From NCBI GenBank assembly GCA_029204225.1, contig CM055097.1, forward strand, positions 57,928,519 through 57,990,518: a stretch of 62,000 nucleotides of DNA, in the 5' to 3' direction. Of the stretch, positions 21,924-34,488 are shown in pieces (position 1 is the stretch's first letter; the number at the start of each line of letters is the position of its first letter). Under the pieces are notes generated by a model. That model was not told the DNA's origin and made no database searches. It saw only the letters and a list, made by a program, of their open reading frames with translations. The position numbers and the translations under genes were made by a program. The stretch is from Diphasiastrum complanatum (Eukaryota > Streptophyta > Lycopodiopsida > Lycopodiales > Lycopodiaceae).

Positions 21924-23776
21924 ATGGTTGTAATATTCCATGTAGATTGGAATTTTAAAGTAAATTACTGTCACATTTGAATGATCACAAGGATGTTGTA
22001 ATATGGCTTGCCACCTTCATGCGCCATACGAACCATTGATCAACCATGAGCCCTCTGGATCCTTCAGCCAATGGAAGCTACTGTAATTGGGGTTAATTTT
22101 CTTATTCTGTGCATAAATTCAGTCAGATTGTCTTGAACAGGTAAATGTAGCAGTGACTATTTACCACTGAAATTCATTTTGAATGTCTTTCAAGTTTTCC
22201 AAGAACAGTAAAGTTATATATGTTAATATCTGCCTGCGATCATAAAGTAGAACATACATTTGAGTTGGAACTCTCAATGGCATGTATAAGTTTGAAGATA
22301 TATTTAAAAAATAAGCATCATCAAAATGTAGAAACATGGTTCTCTATTAAGTAGTGAGCTGGTAGGACTTCCTTTGCTTTGCATAAGGTGAGAAGTTTGA
22401 ATCCATTCCGCCACACAAATGAGGACCTATTAGAGAAAAAAAAAACTTAACAACATGAAAAAACATGTAACACATGAATGGTTGTATGGAGAATTCAGAA
22501 GCTGTTTGTAACCCCATTTATGATGATTAATACAAGAGTCATACCTAAGGGTGCAACTGCCGGGAAGCATCTCAATGAAGAGAAAGCTTGTAGTAAGGAC
22601 TAGCTTTGTTTACATCTCAAAAGCATTACAAGGCAAATTGTTCGACTAGCTAGATTGATAAGAATTTCTAAGCGTCCAAAGTCCAAATATTCACCGAGTT
22701 ATGGTCAATTCTGGGCTACCATTAACACATTTTTTTAAATAAGTGATAAATGTCAAAATTGACATTAAATCAAGGGTTAGTTTATGAAGTTGCGGAATTG
22801 TTTATCTGGGACTGATCTGATGGGTAGGAGTATTGAAGTTTGAGTATCATCAATGAAGACTCATTGAAGCAATGGGGCAAATCAGTACGGGATTTAGCTA
22901 CTCATATCCAAGGACAAATGTATTTGTCATTGCTATTGCATGTCATGCACCAATCCAAATCTAGGGCAAACTACAAGACCAACTTGGAATACCATTCAGG
23001 TTAGGAGATGTGCCTTAAATACTAATTCTTGTATTACTCAAATTCTCAAGTGATTTTCTATTTCCCAATCATTGATCCCTCATGTCTTTTATCATGTAAG
23101 CAAAGGCTAAGTCTATTTACATGAAAGACCTAATGAATCTTAAATGAAACCAGGGAGTTAAGCAACGTCTCCAACCTTCTATAAAACTATATCCACAATT
23201 CACAAAATGGAGCGACAAATTTGGAAACTTTTACACATGTAGGCGCAATGACAACAATGTATATTGGCTATTTTCTGCTCCTAAATGAAATAATGTTTAT
23301 AAGAATTATGCACTTTGTTGGTTGATTGAAATATTTTCACCACGATCAGACGATGGCTGTCTTTGACGCCTGAGGAACTCGCGATATCATATTGCTCTTC
23401 CATTTATTTCAGAACTATACTTCACATTGAATCTGATTTCAGTAGTACCACACACAAACCATCTCTAATCTCTTCGGTGGACCGTACTCTCGTTTTAGAG
23501 TATGAATTAATTTTTAAGATCCTGTTGGGCAATCGGAATGCATAAAGCTGTGATTATCTTTAGCATAAGCTGTCTATTAGATTGTTTTTGCACCTAGCAG
23601 CCAATTAGTTTCTAGGATAAACAACTAGTTCGATAAACTACTGACATAACTACTATGAGAAACATCACATTTCTGTGAAGAGAATTGTACTATGGCCTTA
23701 GTATCCCAATGTGGAGTATATCATTTTTGCAAAATTGTCACTTGTGACACGAGTAAAAACTATGATTGCATAGTTT
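21924..23776. other. 3' flank of the LEUNIG-like gene, intergenic
   Basis: The 3' UTR should lie within the first few hundred bases; no perfect AATAAA is close to the stop. The rest is AT-rich without recognisable coding. A 60-codon frame at 23,363 has no motif. Confidence 0.5.
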
Positions 23777-23930
23777 GTAAATCTTTTCCACATGTACTAG
23801 GTAAAAACAAATCCACTCGTCCTATATTATAAAAATTTTGTAACTCTCAGTAAATCTTTTCCACATCTCTTTTTTACTAGGTAAAAATAAATCTACTCTT
23901 CTTACATTATAAAAGTTTTGTAGCTCTCAC
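23777..23930. repeat. diverged two-copy tandem duplication, about 75 bp
   Basis: GTAAATCTTTTCCACAT followed by ACTAGGTAAAAA and TTATAAAA-TTTTGTA-CTCTCA occurs at 23,777 and again from 23,850, with several substitutions and a small insertion. 23,931-24,932 is AT-rich and shows no gene. Confidence 0.8.
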
Positions 23931-24932
23931 AATTACAATTACAAGAGAAAAATCTTGTTTTTTTGAGCTAGTTCCATTCAATCACAACAAGCATTCGTCT
24001 ACGTTGTACACAGATAAAAACATGTTGCTGCTATATTACACTGAAGCACAATACAAATAGCAATTACAACTAAAAATTGACGACAATTGTGTCCCCGTCA
24101 ACAATGGCCATTCTGGTGAGGATCATGATGATAATTAATTATGAGTGGTATGAAGTTTTTTCAGAAGAATAAAAGCTTTGCAAACACTTTAAGCTGCAAC
24201 CTTCACAAACGATACAATATTTTTTTGTCGTTATTAAAAATTTCGAAAATATATAACTACTTGCTCTTTTTGTAAAGGTTTTTCATGTAGCCTTTGTCTA
24301 TCTAAGTCTTGGAAAATCACAGATCTAATGAAACTATCTTCAAAAATTGCATAAAGCCTTGTCTCGGCTGATTTGAAACATCTTAAATGATATATCTAAT
24401 ACTTTCGTCAAGAAAGAAGCATAAAAACGACTTCATATCCAAGTAAATGCACATTTTTATAACAAAATGAAAATACTTTGATAAAAATACATAAGAGCAC
24501 AAAAATTATTGATTAAAAAATGTGCCAAAGTGTAGGAGATACGCCATGGATCCTGAATCTCCTCACACCTTTACAAAATCCATTCAACTTTCAAGGCTCT
24601 CAAAATGCCAACCATTAGTGTTCTATGGGTCTTCGTTTACGATGGAAATAAACAAAAGATTTTGAATCCATAGTGATAAATCTATTATAGAGATGAATCA
24701 AATAAAAACCAAAATATACAACAACTATTGTCTCAAATCTAAAACGTTTGAGTGGCCAACCAGGAACATTGAGTGTCAAGAGCATGTCAGACTCTTGCCT
24801 CCAAATTATATAAAAATTGAGACTAAGAAAGCTGTGAACGTATAAAGAGACTCGATGGAGGCACTGTATGGTGACTCGTGACTCGTGAACGTGTTAAATG
24901 GACTTGAGGGAGATATTGTGATGTGAATTATT

Positions 24933-25239
24933 TCAGTGACCATTGCTTGCTCTCATTCTTGCACCTTCCCAACTGATTCTTGTCTCCATCACAACGTTAA
25001 ATTCTAATTGAACTTCTGCATCACTACCAGACTGTCTGAGTGTAGCTGTTTGCAAAACACCATCAGATTGCTTGTTGGTAGTTCTCTGAACTTCCCTTGA
25101 AAAAAGACTCATTTTAGCTCCGTGGTCTTCTATAACAAATTTTGCATCATCTTTAGAACTTTCATCTTCTAAATTAGTAGGTAGTTGACTACTGCTAACT
25201 TTATTATTATAGTCTGAAGATTCTATAGATTGTCTTGGA
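24933..25239 (-). CDS. probable last exon of an unidentified gene
   Basis: The minus strand is open for more than 100 codons, ending at a TGA (24,933-24,935), with no initiating ATG at its start, so ATG-based ORF finding misses it. A splice-acceptor-like TTGCTTGCACACTTAG lies at 25,240-25,255 and leaves the frame in phase. The peptide is polar, Ser/Asp/Glu-rich at first (NLEDESSKDDAKFVIEDHG) and ends VQLEFNVVMETRISWEGARM plus seven residues. Composition looks coding, unlike its neighbours. Upstream exons would lie beyond the microsatellites at 25.3-25.7 kb; I could not find them. I do not recognise the family. Confidence 0.4.
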
Positions 25240-25277
25240 CTAAGTGTGCAAGCAATGGACCACTTTGGTAAATACTA

Positions 25278-25520
<243 letters not shown>

Positions 25521-25617
25521 CCCAAATCTCTCTCAAATAACAGATCTAACATTCAATTACTATCAAACATTATATATTATCTATTGTCTTAACTTCAAAA
25601 TGTAAAACAAATTTTTT

Positions 25618-25735
<118 letters not shown>

Positions 25736-25812
25736 CACATACAAATTACAAATCTATCCCTCAAATCACAAATCTAACATTCAATTATTGTCAAACTGTA
25801 AACATTATATAG

Positions 25813-27315
25813 GATTATAATAGAGATGTTCAATGATTCGGACCCTTCGAGCTTTCCTAATTAATAATGATAAAGGCATTTTGTATATTTTGACAGCTCA
25901 AATTGGGTGCCAGATATCTATTCTTCTAATTCTCCATAATATCCTACATGATCTGCATATTTGTGCCCTCCGTCTAGACACTCGACCTACAACGCGACTA
26001 GAAGACTAAGTCTTGTCTCACACACCCTGAGTGTCTCAGTTCAAATTTTGGATTTAGAAAAATTGCCTCACACATCCTTTGAGCCAGAAGCTAAAACATA
26101 CAGTCATTGTACAATGTCTCCAGTAACGGAGAACCGAAAAGAGGAACAGAGTAGTTCTTGCAACAAATTGTGCTGTCCTAAATGCAGGCTCTTTTAGTGG
26201 GATGCATCAGGGTAAAATGTTAATCCAAATAAGCTCTAGTAGGAGCCACCATTGTGTGAGATAATTTAACAATATGAACAACTCAGTGTGATTTTTGTTG
26301 ATCCAAACTTCTTATTACATTATGTAGTTCTGAATCATAATAAGTTTCAAGGCTGAACTCGGAGTGGTGGTGGTGGTGGGGGGGTGGGTGGCTCTCTCAC
26401 TTCAGCCTTTTCACCATGCCCATTATGCACCATGTGTAGTTAGAATGGACAAAAAAAGATAGAAGCAATTGAAGGACAATGAAAGCAATCAAAAAGTTCA
26501 CAAGAAAAACGGGAAGAGTTCAAAGAAAAACAAAAAGCGTGAGGGGGCTAAGGAGCCTGTTGATGATGTAATGCTCTATAGTCCGCGTGCAGGGTAAAAA
26601 ATTTGCAATCTTCTTGTAGATTCTGCTACGTCTGATCTCAGATCTGTATCCATTTGACCATGGAGAAGACTTGTAGATAGTAAAGACAGCTTCCTGATAG
26701 CATGCACACCTCTTCTGAGCAATACTGACTCGATTGCGCGATTTGGATCCTTTCATATATTAACTGATTGACCTGCTTCACCTTCTCCAACTCCTCTCTC
26801 AATCAACATAGTATTTGTGTCATGCAAGCATCAGACATTACTTGCTTCAGCTTTCTCACGCACACTTGGAATGATACACTGATTTTGTTTGTTTTGTCAT
26901 TGTTGGAGGAGGGAGCTTCATTGCTGCTTCTCTTCGAATCCAGCAAAACGATTTCCTCCGATTGTGCCATGTAGTTCTACGTTGAAGACTACTGTGGGGG
27001 GCTAGAAGAAATGCTCCTTTTCCTATATCTTCCTTGCACCCTATTACGTTTGATGACAACCTTGAGTGCATGATGATCAAGGGATCGAAGCTCTGGTGCT
27101 CAAGCTTTGGCAAAGCGTCTCACTTTCCGTAGGAAGTTTCTTCTCACACATTTCAGCCATACGCTATTAGAGGGGCATGAAAATAAAATTTGAAACAATA
27201 ACCTTGTATGTGTGCGTGCAAAGAGTAGGGTCTAGGTGTGACATAGGGTAGTAGACCTAGTTAACACCACCCTTATATCTCTCTTACATCTCTCTCGAAA
27301 ATATCTTTATATATA
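25813..27315. other. no supported gene; short Lys-rich frame
   Basis: At 26,468-26,601 a plus frame after a stop reads a strongly basic segment (KKNGKSSKKNKKREGAKE) ending VDDVMLYSPRAG at a stop; it may be the end of a broken gene. A G-rich run (26,366-26,392) could form a quadruplex. Minus-strand frames at 26.5-27.1 kb have no recognisable motif. Confidence 0.35.
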
Positions 27316-27512
27316 TAGAGTGAAGAGTGTCCGTCGTTGACAGGGGGCCGATGGTTTAGGAGAAAAGTTGATGGTTGTTGACGGGTGGCTGATGTATGTG
27401 GGTGTGTATGTACTAGAGTGAAGTGTGTCCGTCGTTGACCGGCGGCCGATGATTTAGGAGAAAATTCGATGGTCATTGATGGGTGGCCGATGTATGTGTG
27501 TGTATGTACGTG
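27316..27512. repeat. two-copy tandem duplication, period 98 bp
   Basis: GTCCGTCGTTGAC, then GGCCGATG-TTTAGGAGAAAA and a GTGTGTATGTA tract, occurs from 27,329 and again from 27,427. Confidence 0.85.
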
Positions 27513-27607
27513 AGTGCACATGTTTATGTATGTGTGTGTATTCGTGAGAGTGCATATATTTATGCATGCATGTCGATCAGCAATATTTAGGCTAAGATCA
27601 CTACGAT

Positions 27608-28264
27608 CTTAACTCTAGAAGGTTCAAACTATTTGATTTGGAAAATAAAGACTTCACTCATATTGAAGGGCAAAGGTCTATGACAATGGGTAGAGCCAAT
27701 AGAGGAGAAGCCAGTAGCTACTCTTGGCAAAGAAACTACAGCATCAGTCATGCACCTTCAAAATCAGCTACAATCCATACGATGGGATGGCAACCAGTTG
27801 GATCAGCACGTTGAGAAGATCAAAATGATCTTTGCTCAACTCGCTGCATCAAGACAGGAGCACCAGGTCCCAGCACCACAGCAGTTGATGTACTTCATGA
27901 AATCTCTACCAACGTCCTATCAACCGTTGAGAATGCTCATACTGAGTTTACCAGATATGACATTTGACAAAGCAGTCAGTCTTGTCACTGATGAGAGACC
28001 GATGAGAGACAAAGCAGTGATCAAGAGAAGGCTCTCTTCATGAAAGGAAAGAAGAAGAACAACAAATGTTGGTTCAATCTAGCAATACCTTGCATGCACT
28101 GCAAAAAGAAAGGGCATTTTACATACGATTGCAAATCCAACCCAAAAAGAAAGAGCAAAGCTGAAAAAGCTAACGTTGCAGAGTCATCAAAAGATGTTGA
28201 CAGAGGTGACGAAGCTTTCATGATGAAGCTTCAACGAGCTACACTGAACACGACTACGATGTAG
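27608..28264 (+). pseudogene. copia B1 gag
   Basis: Starts with LEGSNYLIWKIKTSLILKG, the copia gag N-terminal signature, is broken by a stop at 27,679, and continues through a capsid-like region (27,750-28,043). After a frameshift near 28,040 comes a CCHC zinc knuckle (CMHCKKKGHFTYDC) at 28,095-28,136. An internal deletion seems to have removed part of the N-terminal half. Confidence 0.85.
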
Positions 28265-29388
28265 TCATTGATTCAGGAGCAACATCTCACATAACCTGCA
28301 ACAAGAAGATCTTGATCGACTTCAGAGAGCTCGAAAACACATGAGTAGTGATTCTAGGTGATGGAAGCAAACACGATGTCAAAGGCATCGGCACTCTACA
28401 GCTACGAACACTGTCACACCAAGTAGAGCTGCCAAGAGCACTCTATGTGCCCTCACTCAGAAAAGATTTGCTATCTGTCTCCAAGATGGCAGATCTTGGC
28501 ATTCGAGTTTTGTTCGACGACAACACATGCCATATGATCGAGAAGACAACAAACAAGCTGTTGATGGTCGGATGCAGAGAAGGAAACCTCTACTAGGCCA
28601 AGATAATAAGCAACTCTGATAGCATATTGAATGCTTTAGAAAATGAAGATCAGTCCTAGCATAGGAGAATGTATCATCTGAACATGCAGAGCTTGTATGA
28701 CATGAACATAAAGGACATTGTCACAGGTCTCAAGATTTCAAAGCCCGAACTGAGTTCTGCGAAGCATGTCAGAAAGGCAAGCAACATCAGAATCCATTCA
28801 CGCATGAGGGAAGAAGAGCCAACGAAGTTCTTGAGCTCGTCCACTCTGATGTCTGTGGACCGATGAAGATGGATTCGCTCTCAGGTTTGAAATATTTTCT
28901 GACGTTCATAGATGATCACAGCTGGATGACCATGATCTACTACTTAAAGGTATTTGATTCCTTCAAGAAGTTCATGGCATTTGCAGGCGACACACCTGAA
29001 AAAGATATAGATCCTTAGATCTGACAACGGAAGTGAATACAAAAGCAAAGAATTCTTAGAATTCTGCGAAGAACAGGAGATCGAACACCAGTTTACTCCT
29101 GCATACACACCAAAATACAATGGTTTAGCAGAAAGAAGTAACAGAACGTTAGTCGAAGGATCCAGATGCATGATGGCACAGGCTCAATTTCCAGGTCAAT
29201 TCTGGATTGAGGCAATAGCTGCAGCTATACAGCTACAGAACAAATCTACAATGACAGCGTTGGAAAACAAAACACCATACACATTGTGGACAAACAGAAA
29301 GTCTGATCTGTCATACGTACGAGTGTTTGGATGTGCAACATACAAGCACATTCCAAAAGAAAAAAGCCAATTCTCTTCAAATCCTAGC
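28262..29388 (+). pseudogene. copia B1 protease and integrase
   Basis: Protease motif VIDSGATSH at 28,265-28,291, a stop at 28,342, then LPRALYVPSLRKDLLSVSKM. Integrase follows with HSDVCGP (about 28,841), LTFIDDHSW, RSDNGSEY (about 29,014) and GLAERSNRTLVEGSRCM, in changing frames. The D-D-E residues can all be found, but frameshifts at about 28,790, 28,840 and 29,005 prevent translation as one protein. Confidence 0.85.
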
Positions 29389-29766
29389 ATGGTACATTGG
29401 AAAATGGCCAAACCAATCCTACAGTATTTGAAGGGTACCCAGAATATGGGATTAACCTACAGAGTTGAAAATGAAGAAACAGGATGTGAGCTGCATCACT
29501 ACAGTAATGCAAGCTGGTCGAGCTACAAAGATGACAACAAGTCCATTACTGGAGGATGTACGATAGCGTGCGAAGCTGCAATCAGCTGGATATGCAAAAA
29601 GCAAACTTTGGTGGCTCAATCCTCTTGCGAAGCTGAATATGTCGTAGCTTCAAAGGTTGTGAATGAGGTAGTGTGGCTGCAGATGATGTTGGAGGCAATC
29701 AGGATACCACAAGAAGGGCCAAGCACGATGATGATGGACTCTCAGAGTGGCATCTATCTGTCCTAG
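29170..29766 (+). pseudogene. integrase-RNase H fusion frame of copia B1
   Basis: An uninterrupted frame of 198 codons. It begins in the integrase C-terminal region (WTNRKSDLSYVRVFGCATYK) and passes at about 29,388 (EKSQFSSNPSMVHWKMAKP) straight into RNase H (YSNASWSSYKDDNKS, SSCEAEYVVA). Normal copia has an RT of several hundred residues between these parts. The deletion kept the frame. The final catalytic part continues after a stop at 29,764. Confidence 0.85.
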
Positions 29767-30162
29767 GATCTTGTCTTTTATTCAAAGACAAAGCACATAC
29801 CTCTGAAGTACCATCACATTCGAGATTTGATCTCGAAAGGAGAGCTCCAGGTCCAGTATGTAAAATTAGAAGACATGATTGCAGATCTTCTCACAAAACC
29901 ACTCGACAAGCCACTCTTTGCCAAGCAAAGAAAGGCAATTGGATTAAACATACAAAGCTGCAAGGTTCAAGAGAGAGTGTCAGAAATGGTGAACTCCTGC
30001 AACTTTGTCGCAGCACAAACAAGAAACGAAAGCCGAATGAGATGGGAGATTACGAAACAAATGAAGAGGAATCTTTCGTGCTGCCAGCTGGAAGCTCAAT
30101 GGGCTTGGAGTTGTAGACTTCACGCCCAGCTGAAACGAGTGGCAATGACGGAGATTAACTGA
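29767..30162 (+). pseudogene. copia B1 pol C-terminus
   Basis: After the stop, the same frame resumes with DLVFYSKTKHIPLKYHH and ADLLTKPLDKPLFAKQR, the end of copia pol. The open frame then runs on for about 70 codons of unfamiliar sequence to 30,162. 30,163-30,646 has a GGTATAAAC box near 30,232 and may be LTR, but I see no repeat partner. Confidence 0.75.
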
Positions 30163-30646
30163 TTAGTTGATTAACGTTAGCTAGTCTTGTGATTCTGCGT
30201 TTAGTTTTCATGTAAACTCCACACTGTGGAGGTATAAACTATCCTTTCTGGATCATAACAATATATCTGAATAGACAGAAGATTTGTAAGAGACAAAGAG
30301 AGAGGTAAAGAGTAGAGCAGAAAAGTAAAAATACTAGAAACAATAGAGTTGTGCATGAAAGTCTGCCAACGAGTAGAACATAGCGAAAGAGCAAAGTGTC
30401 ATTCTGCCAATGAGCGAGACACTGATGACCTCGCTCTAAAAACTAAACCGATAATACAGTTGCTCTATTTTCATGCATCTCCCTGTCTTGTGTTGTATGT
30501 CTTGATTGCTAGAATAGAATGTGTTCTGTGATGTGTAGTCGCATGTCTAGGAGCCTGTAAAATCTTCCGCACAAAAAGAAGATTTAAAGACACAAAATCG
30601 TTCGCGATTAAGAAGACGAAAACAAAGAAGAAACAATTTTGCTTCC

Positions 30647-31290
30647 GTGACAAATATAATGCTAGATCTTACATCAATTTCAAACGCAAAGGATTTATGG
30701 GAAGAATTGCAAACCAAGAATGAGACTCGATCTCATAATCAGATCATGTTCTTGGAAGACCAATTAACTTACCTACAGTGCGACGACAAAGACCTAAACA
30801 CATTCGTACGAAAGATAAAAGTACTATTTATTTCCTTGCAAAATTCTGGTGTAGAAAATACAATTTATAAGGAAAAACAGCTTAGTTATTTTCTTCAAGC
30901 CCTACCCAGGTCATTCCACACAACAAGAACCTTATTGGCGAAAGATGCGACAATGACACTTCCAAAGGCAATAGACGGAGTTAAAGAGGAAGTAGAAGCT
31001 CATGAACGCTATGATGACAATGGTGACTCCCAAAGTGCTCTATTTACTCAGAAGAATAAATTTTCTAAGGGAGTCATCTAAAAAAATGAGTCTAAGACAA
31101 ATGATCAACAATATGAAAAACAACATAAAAATTCTGGTGATAAGAAGATCTGCAACAGATGCAAAAGATCAGGTTACACAAAAGAAAAGTGTTGGTTAAA
31201 TCCAAAGATTGAATGCATTCATTGTCATGAACGGGGTCATGCAACAATAGACTATTATCAAAATCCCAAAAAAAAAAGGGAGTAGAATCA
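30647..31290 (+). pseudogene. copia B2 gag
   Basis: Typical UBN2-type copia gag (LTSISNAKDLWEELQTKNE), then two zinc-knuckle-like motifs, CNRCKRSGYTKEKC and CIHCHERGHATIDYY. In the first the His is Tyr; in the second the last Cys is Tyr. Both changes should weaken RNA binding. Stop TAA at 31,079 splits the frame. Confidence 0.85.
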
Positions 31291-31354
31291 AAGTGAACCT
31301 TCAGATTCAAACTATGTCAAAGACAAAGCAGAATGCTCTAGGGTAGCAGAAGAC

Positions 31355-32574
31355 ATGGCAACAAGGAACTCAGCAGCTTATGTTAATACTGATCTATGCT
31401 ATTCATCTAATTCAATTCGAGAAGTAGTACTTGATTCGGGAGCCACCTCAAATTTTGTTTCCTCGAAACAAATTTCGTCTGAGTACAAGAAGACAAACTA
31501 TTCGAGATTCATTATACTTAGAGACGGTTCTAAGCACGTGGCTGGACACAAATCAGGGTGACAACTCTTGATAAAGATCTTCTATCCGTAGCCAACATAG
31601 TCGATACAGGCATGTCAGTAACTTTCACAAAGAACTCTTGTAAACTATTCGAGGAAGATTCTGATAACCTGGTCACTAAAGACAACATAGAAGGAAATTT
31701 ATATCACCTGAACATTCGAACAAGAATTGAAAAAGCGAATCAAAATCAGGAATCAACAGATATATTGTGGCACAAGAGGCTATGTCACATGAACAGGGAA
31801 GCCTTGTACCAAGCCAACAAAAGTCAGAGAATTCAAGGCGTTGAAATCAAAAGTAGAGATATTCGAATTACCTACAAATCTTGTCTTAAAGGCAAGATGA
31901 CTAGAATACCTTTCAGTAAGGATCTTTATAAAGCAACTAAGGTACTTGAAATTGTGCATTCAGATATTTGTGGACCATTCCGAGAGTTGTCATTGGGTGA
32001 TGCAAAGTACTTCATTATGTTTATTGATGACTTCAGCAAGTTCGCTGTAGTATACTTTATTCGTACTAAATCTGAAGCTTTCGAGAAATTTGTTGAGTAT
32101 ACAAATTGGGCTGAGAAGTAGACATGCAATAAGCTAAAGCAAATTCGCACAGATCATAGAGGTGAGTACATTTCCTTCAAGGCTTATTGTATCGATCGAG
32201 ATATTATGCACAAAAAGACTGCATCATATACATCTCAGCACAATGGAGTAGCTGAACGAAGAAATTGTACACTTCTGGAAGCTGCTAGGTGTATGATGGC
32301 TCATGCGAAAGCACCAAAACAGTTGTGGGCAGAAGCAGTGACTACATCAAATTATCTTCAGAATCGTATTTTGAAATCTCGAATACCGGATAAAACTCTT
32401 CATGAGATATGGTGGAAGTCAAAGCCAAATCTTGCACATGTTCGGACATTTGGATACGTAGTGTATATGCACATATCAGATAAGCTGAGAAAGAAACTTG
32501 ATGTCAGAACAAGATTTTCTAGTAGGATTCGAGTTACATTCGTCATATTATCTTGTCTATGTACCAGAAACTGA
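31355..32574 (+). pseudogene. copia B2 protease and integrase
   Basis: Protease VVLDSGATSNFVSS at about 31,430, then a deletion and frameshift at 31,560 that removes most of the protease C-terminal half. Integrase follows with LWHKRLCHMN, HSDICGPF, FIDDFSKF, RTDHRGEY (after a stop at 32,119) and NGVAERRNCTLLEAARCM. The D-D-E triad is present. The frame slips at about 32,515. Confidence 0.88.
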
Positions 32575-34032
32575 CAAGATAAAAGTTGTTTGAGATGTTA
32601 AATTTGATGAGTCGAAATACATAGCAGATAGTGATCTAGTCGGCTATGAAATTCTCAAAAATTATTATGAGCTACCAATGACAACAGAAGAAAAACAAGC
32701 AGAAGATGAAAGAGAATTACCAGATTCAGAGGGAGGTCAAGATCGAGTACCTGATAGACTCGAATCACCAGTTTGAATTCCAGTAGAAAAGGTCAAATTG
32801 AACTCGAAACCTATAGAATCGAACTCGAAACCACTTGTGAGAAGATCTGACAGACAACGAAAGCCACCAGAAAGGTATGGTAAGGATGTTATTAATACAA
32901 CCATCAAATTTTGTGGTTTCTCCAACGAATGTCAAACATTCCAAGAAGCTGCTGATGGACCAGATAAAGATTGTTGGATTCAAGCAATGGAGGACGAAAT
33001 GTCATCCATGTATAAGAACAATGCATGGACACTTGCACCAAAATCTGATGACAGAAAACCAGTGAAATGCAAGTGGATCTACAAGATCAAAACATCTCCT
33101 GATGGAGAAAACATCAGATACAAAGCAAGGTTAGTTTCTAAAGGATTTTCACAGAAGTATGGGATCGACTACACTAATACTTTCTCACCGGTAGCCAAAC
33201 ATACATCAATTCGCTTGTTATTCGCGTATGCAGTGGCTAATGATTTGAAATCCATATTGTGGATGAGAAGACTACATTCTGGCATGCAGAATTGGAAGAA
33301 GACTTATTCATAGATCAACCAGTTGGTTTTGTAAGCCAAGAATATCCAGAATATGGATGTCACATGAATAAAAGTATCTATGGTCTGAAACAAACAGCCA
33401 GACAATGGTATAGAAAGAAGGACGAAGCACTACGTTCCTTAGGCTTCAAACCTCAATTTGCTGAATTAAATGTCTATATCAAGCATGTCCAAAATGAAAT
33501 AATCATTTTAGCTGTTTATGTTGATGACATGCTTATCTTCTCAAGAAGAGATAAGTTAATATCAGATGTCAAAAGAGACATTTCTGAAATATTTGAGATC
33601 GTTGACCTAGGAGAAGCCAAAATCTATCTAGACTTACAGATTGTGAGAGAATTTGAAGGTGGTAAGTTGTATCTTCACCAACAAAAGTACACTCAAAAGA
33701 TCATTGCAGACTTCAACATGCTCGAATGCAAAGGTGTGCATACTCCCATGATACTTGGAACAATACTGAACAAGGTAGATTGTCCGCAGACTCTCGAGGA
33801 AGAGGAAGGAATGGCCAAAACACCCTATTATAGGCTGATTGGATCATTGTTATATCTAGCAGACAACACCAGACTTGATATAGCATCTGCAGTATACAGG
33901 TTGAGCCAATATAATCAGAACCTAGGATCGTTGCATTGGAAGTTAGCAAAGAGAGTACTACAATATCTCCAGGAAACGAAAGACTATGGACTGTGTTATT
34001 TGAAGGAAGCTAGATTTCACATCAAATCTTAA
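32575..34032 (+). pseudogene. copia B2 reverse transcriptase
   Basis: Linker with RRSDRQRKPPERYG, then RT: CKWIYKIKTSPDG, KARLVSKGFSQKYG, a frameshift near 33,265 in the region of the first catalytic Asp, SIYGLKQTARQWY, and the active site as LAVYVDDMLIF at about 33,514. The connection GSLLYLADNTRLDIA follows. Stop TAA at 34,030. Confidence 0.92.
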
Positions 34033-34470
34033 AGTGACGCAAGCTGGGCATCCATGAAGGATGATAGCAAGAGTATTTCAGGAGGTCGTACTCTAGTATC
34101 TGGCGCAGCCATACTCTGGATAAGCAAGAAGCAAACAATAGTAGCTCAATCTTCTTGTGAAGCCGAATATGTAGCAGCAACCAAGATCACAAACAAGCTA
34201 ATTTGAGTCAAACAGATGCTGGAAGGATTCGATGAATCTATTTCTAAACTTTATGTCTTATTAATGGATAACACTTCAAAAATCTATCTTACAAAAGATC
34301 TTGTATTTCATTAAAAAATGAAGCACATAGCTATCAAATATCATGTGATTCAGGACTTAGTCGAGAAGAAGATACTGAAACGGTCTTTATACCCACAGAG
34401 GAAATGGAGGCTGATATCTCTACAAAGCCACTAAGTAAAGCTTTGTTCGCGAAGCAACGAAGAAGATTGT
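34033..34470 (+). pseudogene. copia B2 RNase H
   Basis: SDASWASMKDDSKSISGG, SSCEAEYVAATK and MKHIAIKYHVIQDLV identify the domain, with stops at 34,204 (in place of Trp) and 34,312. The copia end, DISTKPLSKALFAKQRR, lies in another frame near 34,410-34,465. Confidence 0.88.
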
Positions 34471-34488
34471 GGTTAATCCAACTACCCA

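Larger units (their letters stand above)
27600..30162 (+). mobile_element. copia element B1, internal region with RT deleted
   Basis: Gag, protease, integrase and the second half of RNase H follow in copia order, but the whole RT is missing. Integrase joins RNase H directly at about 29,388. No primer site or LTR edge is clear, so both ends are uncertain. The RNase H wording (LKYHHIRDL) links it to the neighbouring element B2. Several stops and frameshifts occur. Confidence 0.88.
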
